Positions 1 through 11,956 of a stretch of DNA of 64,000 nt are shown here, piece by piece. Below the pieces are notes generated by a model. The model had not been told where the DNA came from, made no database searches, and saw nothing but the letters and a program-made list of their open reading frames with translations. The stretch is from Siphonodentalium dalli. Its lineage: Eukaryota; Mollusca; Scaphopoda; Gadilida; Siphonodentaliidae. Each line of letters opens with the position of its first letter. Within the stretch, counting starts at the first letter, position 1. Location: positions 38,633,797 to 38,697,796 of the forward strand of contig CP136061.1 in NCBI GenBank assembly GCA_032622095.1, read 5' to 3'. Both the position numbers and the translations under genes were made by a program.

Positions 1-172
1 AATGATAAATAATGATAGAAGTTGTTAAAGAATATAACACAAAACGATAAAAAAAGATAAAAAATTGTTAGGCCAATGCATTCTCTTATATATGGTCGAC
101 TCGCATATATAAGAGCATGCATTGGAACGGGAATTTCAATGTTGCGCCAGCGCACCTCCCGTCATGAAAGGG
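1..172. mobile_element. Partial TTAA-type MITE with deleted hairpin
   Basis: The window opens inside an AT-rich sequence that continues into a shortened copy (72-125) of the hairpin seen in the 1.8-kb MITEs. It ends in AAAGGG followed by TTAA at 173-176. GGG-TTAA ends match the CCC...GGG/TTAA termini of piggyBac-type elements. The left end is outside the window. The hairpin has lost about 15 bp of its centre. Confidence 0.6.
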
Positions 173-928
173 TTAAGCGACCAGAATTGGTATAATGTTC
201 ACTTAGGATATCATAATAATGCTGTTTTACCTGATACACGATGTATTTCTGATCAGTTCACAAATGATGAAAGGGTGCTGTGCTCTTGGCGGAGGACACG
301 AGGGGCTGTTCCCCCTGCTCTGGTTCCCATGTCGGTACTCTGCAGAAATTGCTGTTGGGAGGTTGCTACTGCCAATTATAATTGAATGTATTAAAGGCAT
401 CTGCAGAATGGCTGATGGTGTTGCCGATAAGTTTTGATTTCTGCCAGCATCAGATACCGGAAATAAATGCGGCCGATCTATAAACTACAACGCTTATGCA
501 AAGTCTGCAGGAATTGCGACCGGAACATAAACTAACCCCGCGTAGCACATGCGCTAGGATATCATGTCAGTTTTAATAAGATGTCTCGCGTGATCTCGCG
601 TGATTTATTACCACGGGATTTGTGTAATGGGTTTCCGATGTTTACACATGGAATGTAAAAATTGTAATCGGCAACGGATATAGGCTGATAATGAATATTC
701 TGACCGCCACACAAATAGAATTGAGATGGGGAAGCGATATCGACAATATGAGAAGACTAGGATAACACCTTAAGCAATATTTGAGTATTATCGGTGCAGC
801 GCGCATGCAATTCGGACGCTCAATTCAAATACCTATATACAAACAACGAATGAGACCGAGTGCAATACGGTTGTCATAATTCTGAATCTCAAATGATTGA
901 TAATTGGGCGTATATACCTCGAACTTCC
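173..928. other. No gene recognised
   Basis: Two overlapping short open frames (122-437) run out of the MITE but show no domain, signal peptide or splice context. Apart from a small direct duplication near 590-605 I see nothing structured. Confidence 0.5.
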
Positions 929-1390
929 AGCTCCCCTCCCGCGTAGTGTGAAATGAGCATAACGAATTATACCGCCCATCGGTGCAGCCCCCTCCATCGT
1001 AGTCCAAAATGTGGCTAACGAATTAGCCCCACCATCGGTGCAGATCCCCTTCGTAGTCCGAAGTGTACCCAACGAATTAGACCGTCCATCGGTGCAGCCC
1101 CATCCCATGTGTCCGAAATGTGGCTAACGAATTATCCCCTCCATCTGTGCAAATCCCCCTCGTATAGTCCGAAATATACCTAACGAATTAGACCGTCCAT
1201 CGGTGCAGTCCCTCCTCGTAGTCCTAACTGTGCATAACGAATTGGCCCGTCCATGGGTGCAGCCCCTCTATCGTAGTCATAAATGTGCATAACGAATTGG
1301 CCCGTCCATGGGTGCAGCCCATGCACTCCCTCGTAGTCCGAAATGTTCATAACCGATAAGCCCGTCTTGCAGCCCCCTCCCTCAACGACG
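929..1390. repeat. Degenerate 55-bp minisatellite, about 8 copies
   Basis: The motif AACGAATTA recurs at 961, 1017, 1071, 1126, 1182, 1236, 1291 and, diverged, 1351, giving a 54-60 bp period. Each unit also carries a GTCCGAAATGTG-like block and a CCATCGGTGCAGCCCC-like block. Minus-strand open frames through it (825-1108) are repeat-derived and not credible genes. Confidence 0.85.
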
Positions 1391-1787
1391 CATATCCGGA
1401 TAAATTGTGTATCCTCTGCAACTCAACGAATATCATGTCATCCTTAAATTTATTACATTATCCTTCCCTTATTCCATTCAATAAACGCATTCTATAAATT
1501 GTGATATCAACCGTTCGTTTAATATCAGCAAATAGTGCCAGGTGAGCTGTGACTCCCGGTTTGTCGTCTGTTTACATTATTATGGCTTCCAATATTTTTC
1601 CAAGAAATTATAATGAATGAAGAGTTTGAAAAGTTACGTCGTTAAATATGCGCCATTAAATACACCAAATAGTCTTTATTTATCTGGGACTAATTCTTTA
1701 CGCGGGCAAACAACGCATAGTTACGTGAAATGTCATCGCGTGCCTTATAGAAGCGATGTTAGTTTCTTGTCCCATTTGTTGCGTTAA
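1391..1787. other. No gene recognised
   Basis: AT-rich sequence without recognisable coding or repeat structure. It ends at the TTAA target site of the next MITE. Confidence 0.4.
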
Positions 1788-1813
1788 CCCTTTACCCAAC
1801 AGAACGCCCCTGT

Positions 1814-1882
1814 GCCAATGCATTCTCTTATATATGCGAGTCGACCATAGGTCGCCTCGCATATATAAGAGAATGCATTGGC
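1814..1882. repeat. 69-bp palindrome (hairpin 1)
   Basis: Arms begin GCCAATGCATTCTCTTATAT and close around a centre containing GTCGACC-ATA-GGTCGC. Nearly every base pairs with its mirror. The same palindrome recurs at 1962, 2510, 2657, 44627, 44777, 45538 and 45684, with shortened forms at 72 and 57660. Confidence 0.95.
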
Positions 1883-1961
1883 TTAACACATTAAAAATTA
1901 TAAAATTGTTAAAGAATGTAAGAAAAAATGGTAAAAAGTGTTAAAAAAAGATTTGTTTTAG

Positions 1962-2030
1962 GCCAATGCATTCTCTTAGATATGCGAGGCGACCTATGGT
2001 CGACTCGCATATATAAGAGAATGCATTGGC
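1962..2030. repeat. 69-bp palindrome (hairpin 2, inverted)
   Basis: Reverse complement of hairpin 1, as shown by the position of its single asymmetric centre (GGCGACC / GGTCGAC). The pair therefore forms a larger inverted repeat about 217 bp across. Confidence 0.95.
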
Positions 2031-2247
2031 ACAGGGCATAACTGTAACTATCACAATGTGGTCAAGGAGCCGGTTCCAATGATATCCATAATTGTATGGT
2101 TCTATTGAGACAGACCGAAGATATTTTAGGCTGTTGAAGCTTTATTTGGCCGGTTTTGGCCGGTTTGTTGGGTAAAGGGTTAAGTACGTATTGTCGAGGT
2201 TTTGGATCATGTAATAAATATAATCTATAACTCGTTCCCAGTTTTTA

Positions 2248-2357
2248 GCGGAATTTACAATACACGTCCAGTAAATTAGGTCTGGACCTCGCCAAAGGTT
2301 CGGTCCAGTAAATTAACCTAAACCTAATTTACTGAACTCGTTTTGTAAATTCCGCTA
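2248..2357. repeat. Imperfect palindrome between two MITE copies
   Basis: AGCGGAATTTACAA...CAGTAAATTAGGT is mirrored by ACCTAATTTACTG...TTGTAAATTCCGCT. It lies exactly between the two oppositely oriented MITEs and its right edge abuts copy 2. It is probably another short hairpin element. Confidence 0.75.
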
Positions 2358-2360
2358 TAA

Positions 2361-2751
2361 CCCTTTACCCAACAAACCGGCCAAAACCGGCCAAATAAAG
2401 CTTCAACAGCCTAAAATATCTTCGGTCTGTCTCAATAAAACCATACAAATATGGATATCATTGGAACCGGCTCCTTGACCACATTGTGATGGTTACAGTT
2501 ATGCCCTGTGCCAATGCATTCTCTTATATATGCGAGTCGACCATAGGTCGCCTCGCATATATAAGAGATTGCATTGGCCTAACAAAATCTTTTTTTAACA
2601 CTTTTTACCATTTTTTCTTACATTCTTTAACAATTTTATAATTTTTAATGTGTCAAGCCAATGCATTCTCTTATATATGCGAGGCGACCTATGGTCGACT
2701 CGCATATATAAGAGAATGCATTGGCACAGGGCCCTTCTGTTGGGTAAAGGG
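2361..2751 (-). mobile_element. TTAA MITE, double-hairpin family, copy 2
   Basis: A 391-bp copy in inverse orientation to copy 1, with the same CCCTTTACCCAACA ends and palindromes at 2510-2578 and 2657-2725. The flanking tetranucleotide is ATAA on both sides (2357-2360 and 2752-2755) instead of TTAA, so the target was either non-canonical or mutated in both repeats. Confidence 0.85.
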
Positions 2752-4735
2752 ATAAACTGGGAACTCGTTGTAGATCCTCTACATATTGGACTCCGAGACA
2801 TACGAGTACAATACATAATACCATACCAATACCAGAGACCACCAAATGCTCACAAGCTAGCAACACTATTTAATAGTCGCAATAAAAAAAGTACCCAGAA
2901 TCTCTCAATCTTAACCAAAAAGGGCATCGATATCTTCCGCCACTATTGAGGCTACTGTTTCGGACAAACAAGTAAACCCCCTCCTAAAATATACCGACAA
3001 AATATACCTGCTGTCTATACATGTACCAACACTTTATAAAGAATGACCCCGACACCAATATGATAGTTTGTCCCTATACCTGCGTTCTTGTGTAGCACCA
3101 TACACATGTCAGCTCAAAATTAACTAATCACACATGTCCATTGTCGCACTGCAAGCCCCTTATGGAATGTGTTGCCGAGTCGGGGAGCGAGTGCACCGTA
3201 GAATGCTAGAGGTGAAGGTAACTGAAGAATGGCCTTCACCTGATACGTTATTAAAGGATGTCATCTTGTTCATTTGATGTGTACGTCATATCTAAATAAT
3301 TTAAACTGGTTAATTAATGGGGGAATGGATTTTTGTGAGTGGGAAAATTATTTAACTAGCTGCTGGTGTGCTGGGTTTTTCCTGGTAAAATTTGGATGTG
3401 GGATAGCCCTGTCGCACACTTGGAGATTTATTTTTAAAAGTAAACACATGACCTATGATTTTTCGTGCATTTTCGCGATCATCTGGTGTCAATATAGATG
3501 GTAAACATCACTGGAGGGGCCCGTAGGTTTCAATTTAGTGAAATTTTGCTGAAACATGAACACTGTCGTCTATGGGAAACCATTTAGTTCAGTGATTCCC
3601 TATGCACTGTACTTTTTAAATTTGTAAATATACCTTACACTCTGTGATATCTGCATTTGATTATCAAATACTATATATAATTGTTGAGTCGGTACGGTGC
3701 AAATCTCATTATGCCTTTATATAACATCCATATGAGGCATAACGACGGTAGACAGGTTCGTGTATCAGGGCATATTTTCCAAATGCTTGCAGGCTGTCGT
3801 TCGTGGCTATGGACAGTTGTTTAGAGTAGTGATGAATATAATGCACTTAGCGGTATCGATGCGTCGAGCAAATCCACTTGACAACCGCCCATATATTTGC
3901 ATGAATGGAGGCTCAGTGATGTATTCATTGCTGCTTAAGTGTGTGAACAAATTATAATTTGTAATCGAAATTGCCATATTACGATATGAATAGAACACTA
4001 ACTCGGATCAAGCTTGTAATATGTTCCGATTTTGTAGCACGTCTAGCCCCGAGTGCTATGATGCTATCCGCTACCTAACAACCTCGGCGACGGTGACACC
4101 CTTTAAGAGGACGCCCATTCATCAAGAGTTGACCGATGGGTATAAACTTAGCGGTAATGTTTCTGATCGAGCTGCACACAGCTGTGTTTTGGAGCCATGC
4201 ACCCTCCTCGCCCAAACGGAATATTGGAGCTATTGCAAAATCTCCCCCGATATGCTTTACATCTTACGAAAATTGAAAGAAGGGAATCATGAGAATACAT
4301 ACGTAATGCAATCAATATTTGTCATTGATCAATATTACAAATCCATTATTATAAACATTATGAACACCACACAATCCCCCTAAATAACCACGCAATCCAG
4401 CATGTTATCCTGAAATTAAGCACATATTTTACTTACTAAACAAAAGCCCGGTTCGTCTTTATTTGAATCTGAATTATGCTCGCAATGAACCTAAATCTAC
4501 TTTCCAAATGTTTGTTCTTTATAATGGGGGCTTATTTCAAATTCCAATATGTACACTATGAACCATTGTGCATATTTAGGTCCAATGTGAACCTATTTGC
4601 AAGATGATACGTTGGTACATCACCATCCGCTCATCGTCTCTTTCGCTCCCAGTGACATAATATATAGATATGTAGATTCGTAGATCATTACTTAAAATTA
4701 AAGCATGCGGCAATAGAGAATTATCATTTAATATC
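2752..4735. other. No recognised gene; two unassigned small ORFs
   Basis: Open frames at 3274-3504 (76 codons, plus) and 4021-4383 (120 codons, plus) have no motif I recognise. The second encodes scattered Cys and Tyr but no signal peptide. Neither has a convincing splice or promoter context, so both may be chance frames. Confidence 0.3.
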
Positions 4736-5030
4736 GACTGTCAATGGACTGAACTGCCGGTACAACACAGCACCATAATCGACTTTCAGTGGACCAAACT
4801 TCCGAAGCAACACAATACCACCATCGACTTTTAAGGGACCAAACTGCCGGTAAAACGCAATACCACCATTGACTTCCAATGAACCGAACTGCCGGTCCAA
4901 CAAAATACCATCATTGACTTTCAATGGACCGAACTGCCGGTGAAACACAATACCACCATCGACTTCCAATGAACCGAACTGCCGGAACAACGCAACACCA
5001 TCATCCACTTTCAATGGACCGAACTTTAAA
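4736..5030. repeat. 45-bp minisatellite, 7 copies, left block
   Basis: AACTGCCGG-like blocks recur at 4752, 4797, 4842, 4887, 4932, 4977 and 5022, an exact 45-bp spacing. Because 45 is a multiple of three, the minus strand stays open through the array (4724-5095) and would encode a 15-residue repeat of the type FGPLKVDGGIVLYRQ. No start context or splice evidence supports expression. The same unit reappears at 7405-7465 on the other side of the LINE. Confidence 0.9.
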
Positions 5031-5032
5031 TC

Positions 5033-7400
5033 GCATTTTGAAAAAGAAGAATCCGAGTTATTGTCATTAACAGAGACAAGTTGCGATACATACAATATGG
5101 CTTATACTAGTCAACCACATAACTTAATTGGCGAAAACCAATTAAATGGACCCATCACAAAAGATGAAATTGAGAGTTCCATCAAAATGCTAAAAAGCAA
5201 CAAAGCACCCGGACTAGATAATATTGATAATTCATATATCAAACATAGCTGGCAGTTTCTAGGCGATTTTTATACCATGTATTTTAATGTTATTTTTAAA
5301 ACCGGTGTTATACCTAGAGACTGGTCCATCGGGGTCATAAGACCTATTTTCAAAAACAGTAAAGATCCAATGGATGCTGATAACTATAGGAAAATAACTC
5401 TCCTTAGTTGTATGTCAAAAGTATACACCAGTATTCTTTGCAAGCGTATATCCAAATTCATAGACATGAACAAATTGCAATCAGAAACCCAAGCCGGATT
5501 CCGTAAAGGCTATAGCACAACAGACCAAATGTTCAACCTCCACGCCCTCGTCAAATTAGCTGATTTGAACAAAGATAACCTTTTCTGTGCATTTATTGAC
5601 TTTACCAAAGCGTTCGATACAGTTTGGAGGGAGGGACTATGGGGCAAGTTACAACACTACCATCTATCTGGAAACATACTTCGAGCTGTAAAAGGTCTAT
5701 ACCAAAATATTAAAACGTGCGTGAGAGTAGATGATAACATATCCAGTTTATTTCATAGTTCCATTGGAGTAAAACAAGGTGACTGTCTCTCACCGATACT
5801 TTTTTCTCTATACCTCAATGACATACATGACTACCTAGCAGGGCACGGGTGTAACGGTATCGACTTGCATAAGGTGAGAAAATCAGACACGGGATATTAC
5901 CTAAAACTTCTTATATTGTTATATGCAGATGACACCGTACTCGTATCCAACTCAAAGAAAGGCCTTCAACATTCACTAAACAGATTTGCACAATACTGCA
6001 ACATCTGGAAACTAAAAATTAACCCATCAAACACGAAAATCGTAATTTTTGGTAAAAAACGAAGCAGAAATAAAGATAGTGAATTCCATATAAATACCGA
6101 CATAATTGAAACCGTAAACAGTTATACATATCTGGGGACAGAATTCAATAAGAACGGTAACTTCGCAACTGAAAGAAACACACGGTGCAGTAATGTCAAG
6201 AAGGCAATGTATGCTTTGATAAACACCTCGCGAAGTAACAAACTGTCCGTCGAAACGATTCTAGATATCTATGAAAAATCAATCGTGCCGATTATGACAT
6301 ATGGAGCCGAGATATGGGGCTTTTCAAACTTAGAGTGCTTCCGGAAACTAGAAATATGGTTCTTGAGATTTATATTTAATCTAAACAAGACCACACCGGA
6401 AGTGTTCATTTACGGGGAGCTGGGAATTAAACCAATTTCGCTGACAATAAAAACTAAATTATTAATGTTCTGGAGCAGAATAATCACGATGGAAAGCACC
6501 CGACTCCCTTTTATGCTTTACAATATAATGATGAATGTACGCACGCTAGAAAATGTAAAAATCCCCTGGCTAGAATTTGTAAATACTGAACTGAACAAAC
6601 TGGGCATGTCATATACGTGGAGAAACCAAGCGGTTAGTAGCGCAAAATTTTTCGCCAATGCCATAAAAACCAGAACTATTGACATATATATATCAGACTG
6701 GCGAGCACCTATGGAACATTCAAATAAATACGCATTTTATAGATGCATAAAGCCCAACTTCTGCAGACCACGATACCTATCTCTAGATGATAACAATATC
6801 GTTCTGCCACTACTGAGATTCAGAACCAGAAACCACCGGCTTCCGGTGGAAACTGGTTCTTGGACAAACACCCCATACTCAGAATGAAGATGTACTCTTT
6901 GTATGGAGGAACTCGGGGATGAATACCACCTTGTAATGAACTGCCCTCGGTTAACTGCGCTCAGAATGAAATATTTGAAAGCCTACTATCGCAACCGATC
7001 GAACACAATTAAATTGCATGACCTCTTTGATACAAATAACAGAAAGATCATAATAAATCTATCAATATATATAAAAAAGGCCCAAACACTAATGATCCAC
7101 TCCTGAGGCTCAATGAAAAATCCCCACATCATACAACATATGAACAGGGAATTGCCCCACATACTTCATATACCCCATTAATCATAAGATAGCATTATAA
7201 AACACACATATTTATATGAAAGCTCTACACATGTACGGGTACACCCCCTGGATGATATCCATATTTTTTATTGGTAAATACTCTCTTCTGTGTATTCCCC
7301 ATATTTGATATGTATTTGATATGTATGTATTTATGGTATTTTGTAATTGCAAATGAACACTCATAAATGTCACATTAGACGATGAGTTTACAACAATAAA
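5033..7400 (+). mobile_element. 5'-truncated non-LTR retrotransposon inserted in the minisatellite
   Basis: The element interrupts a 45-bp repeat unit: the unit reads up to GAACT at 5026 and resumes at GGTACAAC near 7409. It keeps the reverse transcriptase, the C-terminal zinc knuckle and an AT-rich 3' region, but no endonuclease or ORF1. This fits 5' truncation during target-primed reverse transcription. The domain style fits the broad Jockey/CR1 group, but I cannot fix the clade. Confidence 0.85.
5061..7106 (+). pseudogene. LINE reverse transcriptase, one in-frame TGA
   Basis: The frame runs 608 codons, meets TGA at 6885-6887, and continues in the same frame to 7106. RT blocks in order are SNKAPGLDNIDNSYIKH (about residue 46), PIFKNSKDPMDADNYRKITLL, QAGFRKGYSTTDQ, CAFIDFTKAFDTVW with the first catalytic Asp, GVKQGDCLSPILFSLYLNDI, and LLYADDTVLVS carrying the catalytic YADD. 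Just after the stop lies a CX2C...HX4C knuckle (RCTLCMEELGDEYHLVMNC). All catalytic residues remain. The only visible lesions are 5' truncation and this stop, a possible CGA-to-TGA transition. The chosen ATG is simply the first in the frame; the native ORF2 began further upstream. Confidence 0.85.
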
Positions 7401-7404
7401 TTGA

Positions 7405-7465
7405 ATTGGTACAACACAACACCACCATTGACGTTCAGTGGAATGAACTGCCGGTACAACACCAC
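7405..7465. repeat. 45-bp minisatellite, right block
   Basis: GGTACAACACAACACCACCATTGACG followed by AACTGCCGGTACAACACC continues the array of 4736-5030. It shows that the array existed before the LINE landed. Confidence 0.8.
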
Positions 7466-9073
7466 TCCACTTCTTGGTAGCGCGGTTCTCCTAGAATCTG
7501 GGAGGATATCATACCGCAATATTTTGGTACTATTAGTCATATATAGAATATTTGGAAATAGAGTTTTCTTCATAGCTTCTGGAAGGAAGCACTAGTTTGC
7601 CTTATGAAGAGAATGTCATATGGCACTGTGCAATTATTGTTTTCGTGTATATGTCTCAACATACATTGTATCCTCGTGCAAATATGTTCGTATTGGATAT
7701 AATATCCAGATAGGTTGTATTAGACTAACTTGATTCAGCACTATACGCCCATAGTGCACTTTTATCCGTTATTCCGATTTACGACTCGGGTCACAATGAA
7801 AACACATTATAAAGAGCGTACATATGCTAAGTCGATTAGGTTCATATAGAGCGTACCGGCATGGGTTTATTTGTGTTTTTTAAATAAGTTCAATAGGTGC
7901 TTATTTTCAGGGTAACAGGCTGATATTTCTAGCGTATAGTTATATTATAAATGACTTTAGAGATAAGCTATCGGGATTAAACAAATTTATGTATGTTATA
8001 ATTATTCTAATATGAGCCAAACACATTTGTCATAGAGTTAGCTGCCATTGACGAGGCTCCGATAGTAACGATCTTTCTCGTTGCTATTAAACCAATTACA
8101 TTTTATCGTTCCCATTAATTAATATGCTTCAAAAAGCTTCTGACATGTGGGCATTCGCGAACACATTGTAATATATCCTCAATCTTTGCAAATAATCTAA
8201 AATGCTTTAATGATAAATAATTGCAATCAATGACAATAAAATATATTCTGCTTAAACTGTTTCCTGTATGGTGATGAAACAAACAATATTTACATCACTT
8301 ACAATGTGACACTAATCGGTTGTAATTGGTCTAACATTTTGAGTAAACTGCAGAATAGCCATCGCTAATGTCATATGGTATACATTTCAAGTCTCTGCAA
8401 TAGTATATCAACTATATATACACGTTTGATAAAATTGTGATGCGCTCTGAATTGGCTTATACCGTTTGGGCTCACGAAACAGCAAGCGACATCATTTTCT
8501 GTATTCACACATGTAGAACTGTAAGCAAAGAAACCCGGACCGTGTCTACAATTAAGATACTCGGTTTTCTCTATACAACAAGTTTGGAAAAATTATAAGA
8601 ACACCAAAACAGATGACGGTTTGAGCTCAAAAATGCACCTAATAATATTCGATTTTGAATTGTTCCCGGTATCGATATAGGGAGATACATATCAGAACTA
8701 TACATTTCTGCGAGCATGTTATGTATAAGAAAGACGCATTGGAGTCATACAAATACAACTTTTAAAACAATGGCCTCGAACGAAAACGGTAGTTTGTATT
8801 CATCTGGTTTTGGAATAGTCCGGAAAAGCGTATATTTTAAATACCCCTTACCACATTATATACACTGTAAACATTGTTCGTTTAATATAAAATCATATTT
8901 CATGTGGACAATGTATCCTGAGTTTCTTGTAGACACCGGGCCGAGTTGTGCGTATGGAGTTCGCCCAGTGCTGAATCGATGTTAGAAATAACCCCATATT
9001 TTTACCCCAATATCGGAAATCTAATTCAAAAACCCAAATGAGTTTGTTACGGGAGCGACATGAGAATTAGAGG
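7466..9073. other. No gene recognised
   Basis: AT-rich. A fragment at about 7789-7850 (ACAATGAAAACACATTATAAAGAGCGTAC) resembles the inner part of the CGCACAT-type MITEs at 22.1, 39.8 and 54.7 kb. The open frame at 8716-8985 (89 codons) has no recognisable domain. Confidence 0.35.
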
Positions 9074-9214
9074 ATCTCACATGAGTTTCTATTTTATACG
9101 GAATTTATCAACCGAGTTCACTAAATTCGATTTGAGCCGAGGTTTACCGAGGCTCAAATAGAATTTAGAGGACGAGGTTGATAAATTACGTATAAAATAG
9201 GACGAGTGTGAGAT
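9074..9214. repeat. 141-bp imperfect inverted repeat
   Basis: Arms of about 65 bp, ATCTCACATGAG...GATTTGAGCC and its mirror GGCTCAAATAGA...GTGTGAGAT, pair with roughly 80% identity around a 12-bp loop. Probably a decayed hairpin element. Confidence 0.8.
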
Positions 9215-9567
9215 ACCTTTTATCACATGATCAAATAAACCCGAAATATTCATCGAAAACAACAATCATAAACTACAGCGATCGCAAGTTATTTGAAGAA
9301 CGCCGTGACGTCATCGCACGCGCTGATATTAAACGTGTCTATTACCGATAATTATGAAACTGCTTTTATGGCCAAATTATGTGATAATTACAGTTACAGT
9401 ATGATTATCTGCATTGATTATGTGACTCATCTTAATGGGTAACAAAATGCACTAATGGCAGTACACTATCAAACAATGGACCACCAAATGCAATACAACA
9501 CTAACGATGATTAACACTAATGAATCCTTTGTCTGGCATGAGGCTGAATGGTAGATGGTGGGTAGTG

Positions 9568-9793
9568 ATATATTGTCAAGTAACAATAAGTCTAGGCACG
9601 GTATCTGAAGGTATGGACATAATTATATAAGTATTATATTATTTTTTGTAATTTAGCCAAAATATATCAGAATTGGACAAAACAGTAATATATTGTCAAG
9701 CAACAAGAAGTCTAGACACGGTATCTGAAGGTGTGGACATAATTATATATTTTTTTGTAATTTAGCCAAAATATATCAGAATTGGACAAAACA
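9568..9793. repeat. Tandem duplication, about 120-bp unit
   Basis: TATTGTCAAG at 9571 and 9691 starts two copies, each ending in AATTGGACAAAACA. The second copy lost about 11 bp of AT-rich sequence. The duplication lies just left of the 90-bp satellite. Confidence 0.9.
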
Positions 9794-10964
9794 TTGGCCA
9801 ACCTATTTTGCGGCCCAGCGTGAACACTGACTCGCAGTGGTTTGTGTTATCCATGTGTGGTCAGTGTTAACCCTGTCTATACTAAATGGATTGTCTCAGT
9901 CAGTGAAGCGTGAACGCTGACTCGCAGTGGTTTGTGTTATCCATGTGTGGTCAGTGTTAACCCTGTCTATACTAAATGGATTGTCTCAGTCAGTGAAGCG
10001 TGAACACTGACTCGCAGTTGTTAGTGTTATCCATGTGTGGTCAGTGTTAACCCTGTCTATACTAAATGGATTGTCTCAGTCAGTGAAGCGTGAACGCTGA
10101 CTCGCAGTGGTTTGTGTTATCCATGTGTGGTCAGTGTTAACCCTGTCTATACTAAATGGATTGTCTCAGTCAGTGAAGCGTGAACAATGACTCGCAGTGG
10201 TTTGTGTTATCCATGTGTGGTCAGTGTTAACCCTGTCTATACTAAATGGATTGTCTCAGTCAGTGAAGCGTGAACGCTGACTCGCAGTGGTTTGTGTTAT
10301 CCATGTGTGGTCAGTGTTAACCCTGTCTATACTAAATGGATTGTCTCAGTCAGTGAAGCGTGAACGCTGACTCGCAGTTGTTAGTGTTATCCATGTGTTG
10401 TCAGTGTTAACCCTGTCTATACTAAACGGATTGTCTCAGTCAGTGAAGCGTGAACACTGACTCGCAGTTGTTAGTGTTATCCATGTGTTGTCAGTGTTAA
10501 CCCTGTCTATACTAAATGGATTGTCTCAGTCAGTGAAGCGTGAACACTGACTCGCAGTTGTTAGTGTTATCCATGTGTGGTCAGTGTTAACCCTGTCTAT
10601 ACTAAATGGATTGTCTCAGTCAGTGAAGCGTGAACACTGACTCGCAGTGGTTTGTGTTATCCATGTGTGATCGGTGTTAATCCTGTCTATACTAAATGGA
10701 TTGTCTCAGTCAGTGAAGCGTGAACACTGACTCGCAGTGGTTTGTGTTATCCATGTGTGGTCTGTGTTAACCCTGTCTATACTAAACGGATTGTCTCAGT
10801 CAGTGAAGCGTGAACACTGACTCGCAGTGGTTTGTGTTATCCATGTGTGGTCAGTGTTAACCCTGTCTATACTAAATGGATTGTCTCAGTCAGTGAAGCG
10901 TGAACACTGACTCGCAGTTGTTAGTGTTATCCATGTGTGATCGGTGTTAGCCCTGTCTATACTA

Positions 10965-11100
10965 GGGGTGATAGGAAGACAGTCAGCCATGACTATATCA
11001 CCCCTAGCAATGTATAGTCTATTAATATTATATTTATTTGTAATTGTACTTTCCATATGTGTGTATTGTAAATAAAATTATCCTATCCTATCCTATCCTA
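10965..11100 (+). mobile_element. 136-bp retro-insert with (TCCTA)n tail, copy 1
   Basis: It starts GGGGTGATAGG, carries a short inverted repeat with TATCACCCC, then AATAAAATTA and four TCCTA repeats. A short microsatellite tail suggests the 3' end of a SINE or truncated LINE. It sits between CTATACTA and AATGG of the satellite monomer. Confidence 0.75.
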
Positions 11101-11820
11101 AATGGATTGTCTCAGTCAGTGAAGCGTGAACACTGACTCGCAGTTGTTAGTGTTATCCATGTGTGGTCAGTGTTAACCCTGTCTATACTAAATGGATTGT
11201 CTCAGTCAGTGAAGTGTGAACAATGACTCGCATTGGTTTGTGTTATCCATGTGTGATCAGTGTTAACCCTGTCTATACTCAATGGATTGTCTCAGTCCGT
11301 GAAGCATGAACAATGACTCGCAGTGGTTTGTGTTCTCCATGTGTGATCAGTGTTAACCCTGTCTATACTCAATGGATTGTCTCAGTCAGTGAAGCGTGAA
11401 CACTGACTCGCAGTGGTTTGTGTTATCCATGTGTGATCGGTGTTAGCCCTGTCTATACTCAATGGATTGTCTCAGTCCGTGAAGCATGAACAATGACTCG
11501 CAGTGGTTTGTGTTCTCCATGTGTGATCAGTGTTAACCCTGTCTATACTCAATGGATTGTCTCAGTCAGTGAAGCGTGAACACTGACTCGCAGTGGTTTG
11601 TGTTATCCATGTGTGATCGGTGTTAATCCTGTCTATACTAAATGGATTGTCTCAGTCAGTGAAGCGTGAACACTGACTCGCAGTGGTTTGTGTTATCCAT
11701 GTGTGGTCTGTGTTAACCCTGTCTATACTAAACGGATTGTCTCAGTCAGTGAAGCGTGAACACTGACTCGCAGTTGTTAGTGTTATCCATGTGTGATCGG
11801 TGTTAACCCTGTCTATACTA

Positions 11821-11956
11821 GGGGTGATAGGAAGACAGTCAGCCATGACTATATCACCCCTAGCAATGTATAGTCTATTAATATTATATTTATTTGTAAT
11901 TGTACTTTCCATATGTGTGTATTGTAAATAAAATTATCCTATCCTATCCTATCCTA
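11821..11956 (+). mobile_element. 136-bp retro-insert, copy 2
   Basis: Same sequence and same position inside the monomer as copy 1. It starts 856 bp later (8 x 90 + 136), so it was copied together with the satellite and not inserted independently. Confidence 0.8.

Larger units (their letters stand above)
1788..2179 (+). mobile_element. TTAA MITE, double-hairpin family, copy 1
   Basis: A 392-bp element with 14-bp terminal inverted repeats CCCTTTACCCAACA / TGTTGGGTAAAGGG, flanked by TTAA at 1784-1787 and 2180-2183. TTAA duplication and CCC/GGG ends are the hallmark of piggyBac-superfamily elements. There is no transposase frame, so it is non-autonomous. It contains two 69-bp near-perfect palindromes (1814-1882 and 1962-2030) in mutually inverted orientation around an AT-rich spacer of about 80 bp. 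Confidence 0.88.
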
